DNA from: JAYUHK01 sp043778415 | Lineage (GTDB): Bacteria; Bacteroidota; Bacteroidia; Chitinophagales; Saprospiraceae | Direction of reading: 5' to 3' | Length of the DNA stretch: 11,089 nucleotides | NCBI GenBank assembly: GCA_043778415.1 | Contig: JAYWGG010000351.1 | Span: 1 to 11,089 of the forward strand | Shown: in pieces, positions 1 to 6,625 of the stretch | Numbering within the stretch: position 1 is the first letter of the stretch | Layout of the letters: each line of letters begins with the position of its first letter | Position numbers and translations under genes: made by a program | The notes under the pieces: model-generated | Told to the model about the DNA's origin: nothing | What the model saw: only the letters and a program-made list of their open reading frames with translations | The model's database searches: none

Positions 1-2012
1 GAAAAGCCGTAAATACGGACAAAATAAGTTCCTGCAAGCAATGTTTTGGTAATATTTTCGTCAGATTTTCCGCTCGAAGCGCTGAACCCAATAACGGTAC
101 CGTCTTGCTTTTGAAGTTTTATGTCATAATCAAAAATCAAATTGTTGAGCGTGACAGACACATTAGAGGTCGTCGGAAGCGTAAAAAAATAAAAATCTTG
201 GTCGTCTGCGGTAGGAATCAAGCCGTTGATAACGGTATTCAAAGGAATAGAACTTGCCGAATTTGACGAATTGTTGGGTTCATAATTATCGGGACAAATC
301 TCGATGAGTTTTGTCTTAAAACCATAGTAAGCCGCTTGACCAAACGTATTTCCACAGACAGCTTGTACCGTGATTTCATACTCCGTGTTGGCAATTAAAT
401 ACGAAAGTACAAAATTATTGCCTGTCACAATAGTCGAAGTTACTACACTACTTCCCTTGATTTTGTGCTTTACTACATAGCTCTGAACGCCCGAAAGAAG
501 TGACCAACTCACCGTTGCATTGAACGGGAGGATATCTGCAACAGTGAGATTGGTCGGAATAGCACATAAATTTATAGTTGGTGGCAGGGTTTTGAAGGTA
601 GAAAAAGCGTAATTACTCGCCAAATTATTTTTAACAGCCCGAAGCCGTGCTTCATAATTTGTATTCTCGAGCAAGGCGAATTTAGAGAAATAATTGGTAT
701 TTCCCAACGAATATGCCATTCCCCAGTTGGTTTCGTTAGCTGCTTTGAACTGAATTTGGTACGTCGGAACGTCGGATTGAGCGAGCCAAGAAGCCATCGC
801 AGAATTTTCTGTAATATTGGACACCGAAAAATAATTCGGTATTGCGGTGACTGGCTGGCTGTTACCGTTTTGCCTATTGATAATCCAAACCAAACTGTCC
901 GAAGGTTTTGTCACAATTTTCAAGAAATTACTATTATCTGTCGCCGTGAGAACCAATCTGTGAGTACCAAACGAAAGGTCGCCGAGCTTACAAAGATAGT
1001 TCAAATTATTATCTAAAACTTTTACGCCGTCCAAAATCCACTTGCTGTTGGTCGTACCGTTGGTACTTTGGAGCAAAATTCCCGACAGCAAAGTGTCTTT
1101 TTCGATGTTAAAATTATGGACAGTCAGTCCATTTTGATGCTCCAGCAAAGTGGTAATACTGTGGATTTTTGACACGATTTGCTCGCTACAAACCTCACAA
1201 TATTCCTTTTTTACGTCCCTCATTTTGCAGGTACATTTGGGACGAAACTGTGTAGAACAGTAGCCCGCACCTTTAAACAAACCAATATCAGAGCTGTTGC
1301 CACACACTCCCGGCACTGTCGTATAATTCACCCAAGCCGACCAGGGAATGGCGTTGATATCGGACGTAGTGGCTACGTTTGGATAGCCGCCGCTACAGCC
1401 CGAGCCCGTCGCCGTGTATTCATCGCCCAAGCCTGCAAAAGAATGTCCCAACTCGTGCAACGCAATATCCACAGAACTCGAATGTAGCGAATAAGTGGCG
1501 ATAGAGCCACCGCTTCCACCATAGACCGGAGAATTTACTATCATAAGAACCATGTCATAATCTTGCGCATTTTTGAATAAAAATTGCTGGACTAAATTAA
1601 AATCTGGCACTAAAAGACGGTGAATTCCTCCCATATCGAATGTAGATTTGAAATAAGTATCTTTCAGTTCTGTCGCAGTCATCGCTCCGCAATCCCCTGC
1701 GGAATGTGGGTGGCTGGTGCCCGACTGCGCCGAAGGAACGTCAATTCTCAAGATTCTAACAAAATTAATGTACTCTTTGAACGGACTCGTATTTTGCAAT
1801 TTTGTTACTAATTTCTCGGTTTCGGCAGCAAAAGCTGGCATTTCGGCAGCCGTAAACCCGTCGGGAATGACATATAAATTCACTCGGTTGGAGCTGCTCG
1901 AATTGTTCCAAACGACAGTTTTAGAAAAAATCTGTGCATTTGTTATTTCTGTCGTACAAAAAATTATGAGCAGTAATAAAGTTTTTAGTATGTTTTTGTA
2001 AAATTTTAACAT
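1..2012 (-). CDS. Secreted M64-family (IgA peptidase-like) zinc metallopeptidase with FnIII-like and PPC-like domains, 3' end outside window
   Basis: The frame stays open from ATG at 2012 down to base 1, about 670 residues with no stop; the C-terminus is missing. Residues 1-27 form a signal peptide ending TNAQ. The catalytic domain covers about 30-300. It has the zinc motif HELGH at 186-190, followed by GLGDEY with D197 as likely third ligand, the arrangement known in M64 peptidases. Seven cysteines between 206 and 275 (pairs such as CTC and CEVC) suggest disulfides in an exported enzyme. Residues about 400-505 and 510-600 look like FnIII modules. About 605-670 looks like a bacterial pre-peptidase C-terminal (PPC) domain: it begins CPDNYEPNNS and contains DQDFYFF. 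A type IX secretion sorting domain may lie further on, but it is not in view. The gene follows the small secreted gene by 21 bp, so co-transcription is likely. The peptidase family is secure; the substrate is unknown, and IgA cleavage should not be assumed. Confidence 0.9.
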   Translation of the reverse strand, partial: MLKFYKNILKTLLLLIIFCTTEITNAQIFSKTVVWNNSSSSNRVNLYVIPDGFTAAEMPAFAAETEKLVTKLQNTSPFKEYINFVRILRIDVPSAQSGTSHPHSAGDCGAMTATELKDTYFKSTFDMGGIHRLLVPDFNLVQQFLFKNAQDYDMVLMIVNSPVYGGSGGSIATYSLHSSSVDIALHELGHSFAGLGDEYTATGSGCSGGYPNVATTSDINAIPWSAWVNYTTVPGVCGNSSDIGLFKGAGYCSTQFRPKCTCKMRDVKKEYCEVCSEQIVSKIHSITTLLEHQNGLTVHNFNIEKDTLLSGILLQSTNGTTNSKWILDGVKVLDNNLNYLCKLGDLSFGTHRLVLTATDNSNFLKIVTKPSDSLVWIINRQNGNSQPVTAIPNYFSVSNITENSAMASWLAQSDVPTYQIQFKAANETNWGMAYSLGNTNYFSKFALLENTNYEARLRAVKNNLASNYAFSTFKTLPPTINLCAIPTNLTVADILPFNATVSWSLLSGVQSYVVKHKIKGSSVVTSTIVTGNNFVLSYLIANTEYEITVQAVCGNTFGQAAYYGFKTKLIEICPDNYEPNNSSNSASSIPLNTVINGLIPTADDQDFYFFTLPTTSNVSVTLNNLIFDYDIKLQKQDGTVIGFSASSGKSDENITKTLLAGTYFVRIYGF

Positions 2013-2033
2013 AATTTTGTGTGTGTTATTTGA

Positions 2034-2594
2034 TTATTTGTTTTCAGTTTCGATAGCCAACAATCCAATCGGATTGGCACTCCAGCTACCGTCTTCGTCG
2101 CCTTCAAATACTATCATCTGTGAGATATTGTTAGTATAATCAGTACGAACCATCACTTTACCGTTTTCCATCTCGACTGCGCTGTAAGTCAATTCATCGT
2201 CGGCAGTCATGCCTTCCAAATTAAGTTTTAGAGGATTTTGGACGATAGCCGTTGCTATCGTCCGTCCTTGATTGTCACGAAATACACATTTTAATTTATT
2301 TTCTGTGTGCATTTCACTGTTTGATTGTCTAATGTCGGCAGGAAAAATACTGTGTTTATTTTTGCGAATATCGGTCGCACGAAAAGATTGGTCTGAAATA
2401 CTAAACTGATAATTTTCGGACAATCTATTTTTGTCAATATGGACTAAAATAGAAAGTTGGGTAGCTTTGGTAGGCGCAAGATTCTCATCAAGTGCAGTGT
2501 TTGCGGCAGTTTGGGCGGTAGCAGCAAGGTTAAAAAAAGTCAATAAAACTACAGCGAAAAAAAGAGTCGCAAAGTGGTTGAAGCAATTTTTCAT
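2034..2594 (-). CDS. Small secreted protein of unknown function, paired with the M64 peptidase
   Basis: This gene encodes 186 residues when started at ATG 2594. The frame is open up to an ATG at 2645, but the inner Met is preferred because it directly begins a signal peptide: MKNC, a hydrophobic stretch (FFAVVLLTFFNLAA) and TAQ as the cleavage site near residue 28. The 17 extra residues from the upper start are His-rich and would spoil the signal. The mature part is hydrophilic and probably mostly beta, with no cysteine motif, lipobox or catalytic motif recognised. The C-terminal third is rich in acidic residues (EGDEDGSW). It lies 21 bp upstream of the M64 peptidase on the same strand, so a partner role (inhibitor, propeptide-like chaperone or surface cofactor) is possible but only inferred. 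An intrinsic terminator sits about 55 nt before the start. It is a real gene by its signal peptide and context; its function is unknown. Confidence 0.75.
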   Translation of the reverse strand: MKNCFNHFATLFFAVVLLTFFNLAATAQTAANTALDENLAPTKATQLSILVHIDKNRLSENYQFSISDQSFRATDIRKNKHSIFPADIRQSNSEMHTENKLKCVFRDNQGRTIATAIVQNPLKLNLEGMTADDELTYSAVEMENGKVMVRTDYTNNISQMIVFEGDEDGSWSANPIGLLAIETENK

Positions 2595-2649
2595 AAACAA
2601 GTTGTTGTGTGTGTGAGAAAAGAAATGGCGGTAGTGAACCTGCACGAAT

Positions 2650-2673
2650 AAAAAAACAGCACTTCGTAGTGCT
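2650..2673 (-). terminator. Intrinsic terminator on the minus strand, upstream of the small secreted gene
   Basis: Read on the minus strand, AGCACT, loop ACGA and AGTGCT form a perfect 6-bp stem, followed by G and seven T residues (2656-2650). The plus strand has A residues after the hairpin, so it would not terminate plus transcripts. The position is odd: it lies only about 55 nt before the ATG at 2594. It therefore either ends a separate minus-strand transcript or acts as an attenuator in the leader of the peptidase operon. Confidence 0.5.
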
Positions 2674-2773
2674 AAAAAAAGTTTCGAAATATCTCCTGTT
2701 TATGTTTGTCCGTAGCCTTTGGCTTTATGAAAACAGCAATTTAGATTGCCGAAAAAATCAATGTTTGTAGAAA

Positions 2774-2795
2774 ATTGAAAGCGGTTGCTTTCGAT
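2774..2795. other. Perfect-looking hairpin, 9-bp stem
   Basis: ATTGAAAGC and GCTTTCGAT flank the 4-base loop GGTT. All nine positions pair if one G-T pair is allowed. There is no T-run on either side, so this is not a terminator. It is the strongest fold in the intergenic region apart from the terminator at 2650-2673. Confidence 0.4.
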
Positions 2796-3003
2796 GAATG
2801 TTGTTTGAAAATAGCAGAAAAAATGTTTTCCCGAGATTGGGATTTGAAATGTTGCGCTTGCGAAGAGTTTGGAACGTTGGGAATAAAGTACGATTGTTAT
2901 TTTCCCCTTTCGTTGATACAAATATGAAGCAAAAAAGGCGATATAAAAACCTCTGAAAAATAATTTGTGACACGTTTTTTGACTATAATTTTCACTTATT
3001 TGC

Positions 3004-3011
3004 CAAAAATA
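3004..3011 (-). promoter_or_regulatory. Candidate Bacteroidota -7 box, minus strand
   Basis: The minus strand reads TATTTTTG, which fits the TAnnTTTG -7 element of Bacteroidota housekeeping promoters. No good TTTG-type -33 box at the usual spacing of about 19-21 bases was found. The nearest candidate (CAAA on the plus strand at 3036-3039) is about 24 bases away. In such AT-rich DNA the match could be chance. Confidence 0.2.
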
Positions 3012-3084
3012 GATGTTGAAACAAATATCTAATTTCAAACTGTTTCAAAATATATTTTTTTATATTTGCTAACAAAAAAATTAA

Positions 3085-3106
3085 ATTTTTTATTTTTTAT
3101 TTTTTT
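3085..3106. repeat. Short tandem repeat of ATTTTTT (3 copies) in AT-rich DNA
   Basis: A 7-base unit, A followed by six T residues, is repeated three times with one extra T at the end, and a looser AGATTTTTATT follows. It is intergenic, between the divergent units. Such runs are prone to slippage and may bend DNA, but nothing shows a function here. Confidence 0.6.
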
Positions 3107-3323
3107 AGATTTTTATTCCATTATTATGAAATTACAAAAAATAAGTAATAATATTAATCGCTCGAATATGTGACATTTTAGGTAGTTATTTTTAGTAAAA
3201 AAAATTTAAAATACTTCAGCATAAACTAAATTTTCGCAGCCGCGCACAGCAGAACCAATCCAACACTTTGGAAGTACAGCCGATTTTTTCGACTTCGCAG
3301 CGTGCAACTTTCATATTTATGCG

Positions 3324-3331
3324 TAATTTTG
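3324..3331 (+). promoter_or_regulatory. Candidate -7 box for the pterin gene operon
   Basis: TAATTTTG matches TAnnTTTG and ends 22 bases before the ATG at 3354, which would give a short leader of about 15 nt. A clear -33 TTTG/TTG box at normal spacing is not visible, so this is a weak call based on sequence and position. Confidence 0.3.
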
Positions 3332-3353
3332 CAAAAAAAATACTGCTACATAT

Positions 3354-3767
3354 ATGGTGTATCTTACTCGGCGCGAATATTTTAATGCAGCTCACAAACT
3401 TTGGGTGGAGGATTGGAGCGAAGAAAAAAATTTTTCAGTTTTTGGAAAATGTGCCAATAAAAATTGGCACGGACACAACTATACCCTTTTCGTAACCGTT
3501 AAAGGCAAGCCAGACCCGTTTACGGGCTTCGTAGTTGATGCCAAAATATTGAGTGAAATCATTAAAAATGAAGTCGTAGAAGAATTAGACCACAAAAATC
3601 TAAACCTCGACGTAGAATTTATTTCACCCAATACTCAACCAACTACCGAAAATTTGGTTGTTATAATATGGAATCGCTTGAGTAATAAGTTACCCGAAGC
3701 TTGTCTGCTTCACGCCATCAAACTGTACGAAACAGAGAATATCTATGCCGAATATTTTGGTGAATAA
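3354..3767 (+). CDS. 6-pyruvoyl-tetrahydropterin synthase family protein (BH4-type PTPS; often auto-annotated QueD)
   Basis: The product has 137 residues, about the length of animal PTPS (about 145). The family converts 7,8-dihydroneopterin triphosphate, made by FolE, to 6-pyruvoyl-tetrahydropterin, or to 6-carboxy-tetrahydropterin in the QueD branch. Visible motifs are zinc ligand H14 in FNAAHKL, catalytic C33 and zinc ligands H39 and H41 in FGKCANKNWHGHNY, the catalytic Asp/His pair D79-H80 in LDHKNLN, PTTEN at 96-100, and E126 in YETEN for pterin binding. The Cys-to-HGH spacing is CxxxxxHGH, the PTPS-II form known from tetrahydrobiopterin synthesis; QueD has CxxxHGH and the folate-type PTPS-III has ExxHGH. 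GKC, TTEN and the GE C-terminus also resemble the animal enzyme. folE starts 66 bp downstream. There is no clear ribosome binding site, as is usual in this phylum. The family is certain; the BH4-type assignment is an inference from the motif and neighbour. Confidence 0.93.
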   Translation: MVYLTRREYFNAAHKLWVEDWSEEKNFSVFGKCANKNWHGHNYTLFVTVKGKPDPFTGFVVDAKILSEIIKNEVVEELDHKNLNLDVEFISPNTQPTTENLVVIIWNRLSNKLPEACLLHAIKLYETENIYAEYFGE

Positions 3768-3833
3768 GCGTTAGAAAATTTATTGCTCCCAAGCAACTGT
3801 GTCATTTTTATATAATTTTTTTTTAAAATCTGA

Positions 3834-4430
3834 ATGGGCTACAAGAAAACAGAAATCTACAACAACGAAATTACAAGCAGTTTAAGCAACTCTTACCTCA
3901 CACTTTTGGAAGAATTGGGCGAAGACGCTGCCCGCGAAGGACTCCTGAAAACTCCCGAGCGAGCTGCAAAAGCTATGCAATATTTGACGCACGGCTATCA
4001 ATTAGACGCGTCAAAAATCCTGAAATCCGCCATGTTCAAGGAAGAATACTCCAACATGGTGGTCGTAAAAGACATCGAATTGTACTCTTTGTGCGAACAT
4101 CATATGCTGCCATTCTTCGGAAAAGCCCACATCGCCTACATTCCCAACGGATACATCGTAGGTTTGAGCAAGATACCGAGAGTCGTAGATGTATTTTCAC
4201 GCCGCTTGCAGGTGCAAGAAAGGCTGACTGGCGACATCTTAAATTGTATCCAAGATACACTCAATCCACTCGGCGTAGCAATCGTCATCGAGGCGCGCCA
4301 CATGTGTATGATGATGCGAGGAGTCCAAAAGCAAAACTCCATAACGACCACTTCAGCTTTCACAGGCGCGTTTCAAAAGGCTGAAACACGCACCGAATTT
4401 TTGACTTTAATTGGTTCAAAATTACACTGA
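3834..4430 (+). CDS. folE: GTP cyclohydrolase I (FolE, type IA)
   Basis: The product has 198 residues, normal for bacterial FolE. It is a cytosolic homodecameric enzyme that converts GTP to 7,8-dihydroneopterin triphosphate and formate, the entry step for folate, queuosine and tetrahydrobiopterin. Motifs in order are EGLLKTPERAAKA (35-47), LCEHHMLPFFG (86-96) with zinc ligands C87 and H90, GLSKIPRVVDVFSRRLQVQERLT (110-132) split around V117, and H156 and C158 in HMCMMMRG, with C158 as the third zinc ligand. These match E. coli C110, H113 and C181, so this is the zinc-dependent type IA enzyme, not FolE2. The start ATG at 3834 follows a 66-bp AT-rich gap after the pterin synthase gene; a run of nine T residues (3816-3824) lies just before it. 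Its product is the substrate of the enzyme encoded upstream. Confidence 0.98.
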   Translation: MGYKKTEIYNNEITSSLSNSYLTLLEELGEDAAREGLLKTPERAAKAMQYLTHGYQLDASKILKSAMFKEEYSNMVVVKDIELYSLCEHHMLPFFGKAHIAYIPNGYIVGLSKIPRVVDVFSRRLQVQERLTGDILNCIQDTLNPLGVAIVIEARHMCMMMRGVQKQNSITTTSAFTGAFQKAETRTEFLTLIGSKLH

Positions 4431-4454
4431 TTGTTGTCACAAAAAATGTAAAAA

Positions 4455-5696
4455 ATGAAATTTTCTGACTATCGGATTGATAAGACCATTAAAAATAACA
4501 TCGAATCTTTGGGCTGGAAACGCCCAACCGATATTCAGTTCAAATCCATTCCTTACATTATGAATGGGGAAGATGTGTTGGCGATTGCGCAAACAGGAAC
4601 TGGAAAAACAGCAGCTTTCGCAATTCCTATCATCAATGCAGCCATTTCGAGAAAGAGAAACGACGGTTTGAACGGAATTAGGTGCCTGATTCTCGTCCCA
4701 ACGCGTGAGCTTGCTATCCAAATCGCTGAATTATTCCACCATTTAGAGTCAGGAACGAACATAAAAACGTTGGGGCTGACAGGTGGCGTGGAGCAACAAC
4801 CACAAATCCAGCAACTCAATCAGGGAATTGATATACTGGTTTCGACTCCCGGAAGAATGTTTGATTTGATACATCAAGGCTTTATTAGCCTGTCACAAAC
4901 TTCGATTTTAGTGTTAGATGAAGCCGACCTAATGTTGGACAAAGGTTTCCACAACGACATCAGAGATGTGCAAAAACATTTGCCCAAAAATCGTCAAACC
5001 TTGTTTTTTTCGGCTACGATTGATGAAAAAATAAAAAAACTTGCCTATTCATTGATACGCTCTGCGGCTATTCGGATTCAAATTTCTCCCAAAGACCGTG
5101 TGTCAAAAAATATTCAACATTCTGTCGCACATATTAAAATGGACGACAAACGCTTTTTTTTAGAGAGAATATTGAAACAAAATGACAGTCAAAAATTCAT
5201 TATTTTCGTCCGAACCAAAGTCCGAGCGGAGCGAGTTGCTGCTGCTATGGAGCGCGTAAATATCGAAACTTTGACCATTCACGGCGATAAAGAACAGTCG
5301 GCGCGGAGCAGTGTTATGGAAAAATTTCGGGCAGGCGAAGGTCGAATCCTTGTTGCTACGGACGTGAGTGCGCGCGGGATTGATATTCCAAATGTAGATT
5401 ACGTCGTCAATTATGACCTTCCCGATGTGGTCGAAAATTATATCCACCGAGTGGGTAGGACGGGGCGTGGCACCAATCGCGGCATCGCTGTTTCTTTTTG
5501 TAGCGAAGAAGAAAAACCCCTTTTGAAAGAAATCGAGGAGTACCTACAAATCCCCGTCGCGGTAATGGATATGGACAGAGAGTTGTATCAACAGACGATT
5601 GACTTTACGGAGGACACGTCCGTTTTTGACTTAAAAGCACTGATGAAGGAGATTGAAGAATTTGAGAATAGACCGAAAAAATTTAAGAAAAAATAA
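4455..5696 (+). CDS. DEAD-box ATP-dependent RNA helicase, RhlE-like
   Basis: The product has 413 residues, a compact two-domain RecA-like helicase that unwinds short RNA duplexes in ribosome assembly or RNA decay. All canonical motifs are present: Q-motif (P24-TDIQ, Q28), I AQTGTGKT (45-52), Ia PTRELA (82-87), GG at 110-111, Ib TPGR (131-134), II DEAD (155-158), III SAT (186-188), then IV FVRTK, V ARGIDIP and VI HRVGRTGRG in the second domain. The tail is short and basic (RPKKFKKK), as in small RhlE/SrmB-like helicases; there is no DbpA- or CsdA-type RNA-binding domain. It starts 24 bp after folE and ends 7 bp before the GTG of the ABC ATPase gene, so it is in the operon, although it has no obvious pathway link to either neighbour. 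The subfamily name is less sure than the family. Confidence 0.96.
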   Translation: MKFSDYRIDKTIKNNIESLGWKRPTDIQFKSIPYIMNGEDVLAIAQTGTGKTAAFAIPIINAAISRKRNDGLNGIRCLILVPTRELAIQIAELFHHLESGTNIKTLGLTGGVEQQPQIQQLNQGIDILVSTPGRMFDLIHQGFISLSQTSILVLDEADLMLDKGFHNDIRDVQKHLPKNRQTLFFSATIDEKIKKLAYSLIRSAAIRIQISPKDRVSKNIQHSVAHIKMDDKRFFLERILKQNDSQKFIIFVRTKVRAERVAAAMERVNIETLTIHGDKEQSARSSVMEKFRAGEGRILVATDVSARGIDIPNVDYVVNYDLPDVVENYIHRVGRTGRGTNRGIAVSFCSEEEKPLLKEIEEYLQIPVAVMDMDRELYQQTIDFTEDTSVFDLKALMKEIEEFENRPKKFKKK

Positions 5697-5703
5697 AAAA
5701 AGA

Positions 5704-6624
5704 GTGACCGATACAAAAGAAAAAATCATAGAAGCCAAGCATTTAATCAAAGATTATGGCAAATTCAGAGCTGTATCGGACGTGAGTTTCGACGTATTTC
5801 GCGGAGATATTTTTGGCTTTTTGGGTCCGAATGGCGCAGGAAAAAGCACGACCATTCGCATGATGCTTTCGCTGATTTTTCCGACCGCAGGCGAGATAAA
5901 AATATTCGGAAAAAGTCTAAATCATGACAGAAATTTTATTTTGTCACAAATCGGCTGTATTGTTGAAAAACCAGACTTTTATAAATACCTTTCTGCCGAA
6001 AAAAATATAGAGATATTCGCCCGAATATCTGGAAAAAATATTACTAAAAGTAAGATACACGAAATCATAGAATTTGTAGGTTTGAAAGGACGAGAAAAGG
6101 ATAAAACGAGCGGTTTCTCTCACGGTATGAAGCAGCGATTGGGGATTGCACAGACACTTATTCACGACCCCGAGCTGATTATTTTGGACGAACCGACGAC
6201 TGGATTAGACCCGCAGGGAATTATAGATATTCGTAATCTTATCCTCCAATTAAGAAATGAGCGCAACAAAACCGTTCTTTTGTCCTCTCACATTTTGTCC
6301 GAAATTGAATTAATTGCCAACAGAATGGTCATCATCAATAAAGGTAAAACCATCGTGCAGGGCAACGTGAAAGAGTTGCTGAATGCAGAGCATTTGGTAG
6401 CTTCCTTCCGAGTAAATGACCCAGAAAGAGCCAAAAAAATACTGCTCCAAAACCAGTACGTGACCGAAGAAAACCCATCAGACGACGGTAAAATACTTCT
6501 TCACAGCTCCGATGAAGAAATTTCAAAAATCAATAAACTATTTTGTGAAAATTCGGTAGATGTTTACTCTATCGAAACGAAAAGAAAGTTAGAAGACTAT
6601 TTTTTAAAATTAATCAACGCCTGA
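5704..6624 (+). CDS. ABC-2 type transporter ATP-binding protein
   Basis: The product has 306 residues with GTG 5704 as start. The frame is also open to ATG 5653, but that start would overlap the helicase gene by 44 bp and add 17 Lys/Arg-rich residues that merely reflect the helicase tail in another frame. The GTG lies 7 bp after the helicase stop, behind an AAAGA stretch, and puts the beta strand IIEAKHLIKDYG at the usual distance from the N-terminus. Motifs from the GTG start are Walker A GPNGAGKST (41-49), signature SGFSHGMKQR (136-145), Walker B LIILDEP (158-164), D-loop GLDP and H-loop H196. The Q-loop position carries Glu (VEKPDFY, 88), as in the BcrA/DrrA-like branch. Residues 230-306 form the extra C-terminal domain of that branch. 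The permease gene starts 1 bp after the stop. The exporter role is secure; the substrate is unknown. Confidence 0.93.
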   Translation: MTDTKEKIIEAKHLIKDYGKFRAVSDVSFDVFRGDIFGFLGPNGAGKSTTIRMMLSLIFPTAGEIKIFGKSLNHDRNFILSQIGCIVEKPDFYKYLSAEKNIEIFARISGKNITKSKIHEIIEFVGLKGREKDKTSGFSHGMKQRLGIAQTLIHDPELIILDEPTTGLDPQGIIDIRNLILQLRNERNKTVLLSSHILSEIELIANRMVIINKGKTIVQGNVKELLNAEHLVASFRVNDPERAKKILLQNQYVTEENPSDDGKILLHSSDEEISKINKLFCENSVDVYSIETKRKLEDYFLKLINA

Positions 6625-6625
6625 A

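Larger units (their letters stand above)
2650..3011 (-). promoter_or_regulatory. Candidate structured leader or small RNA
   Basis: The minus strand here runs from a TAnnTTTG-like box (3004-3011) to an intrinsic terminator (2650-2673). Between them lie a strong hairpin at 2774-2795 (9 bp including one G-T pair, loop of 4), a 5-bp hairpin at 2736-2749 (GCAAT/ATTGC) and a small AGCC/GGCT hairpin near 2714-2723. Promoter, folded stretch and terminator before a gene is the layout of a transcription-attenuation leader or a free-standing RNA. No known riboswitch class was recognised, and no antiterminator alternative to the terminator stem was found by eye. Confidence 0.2.
2595..3353. other. 759-bp divergent intergenic region
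   Basis: No convincing gene was found between the minus-strand small secreted gene and the plus-strand pterin synthase gene. The left part (2650-2950) has moderate GC and several short hairpins: 2658-2673, 2736-2749 and 2774-2795. The middle (3040-3230) is extremely AT-rich, with long A and T runs. The last 120 bases regain GC and contain TTCGCAGC twice (3233-3240 and 3294-3301). Open frames here (for example 2700-3038 minus and 2798-2956 plus) encode Phe/Cys-rich or Arg-rich peptides with no signal peptide or motif and are not credible genes. Confidence 0.7.

Noticed and set aside
756..2001. Several plus-strand open frames of 63-102 codons
   Set aside because: They lie antisense to the M64 peptidase gene, whose frame is open throughout and carries clear catalytic motifs.
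2434..2616. Plus-strand 61-codon frame opposite the small secreted gene
   Set aside because: It mirrors the signal peptide region of the minus-strand gene and has no features of its own.
2798..2956. 52-residue Arg-rich open frame on the plus strand
   Set aside because: No motif, no promoter or convincing start context, and stops in all frames nearby; probably chance.
2700..3038. 112-codon open frame on the minus strand in the intergenic region
   Set aside because: The peptide is Phe/Cys/Lys-rich with no domain or signal peptide and lies in low-complexity DNA; the folded-RNA or plain intergenic reading fits better.
3233..3301. Leader before the pterin gene as a preQ1 or pterin riboswitch
   Set aside because: The two TTCGCAGC words do not form a convincing stem or match a known consensus.
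3268..3495. Plus-strand frame overlapping the start of the pterin synthase gene
   Set aside because: Out of frame with the conserved FNAAHKL and HGHNY coding frame; a shadow.
3783..3796. TTGCT/AGCAA hairpin between the pterin synthase gene and folE as a terminator
   Set aside because: Only a 5-bp, mostly AT stem, and the T-run is about 20 bases further on; too weak to split the operon.
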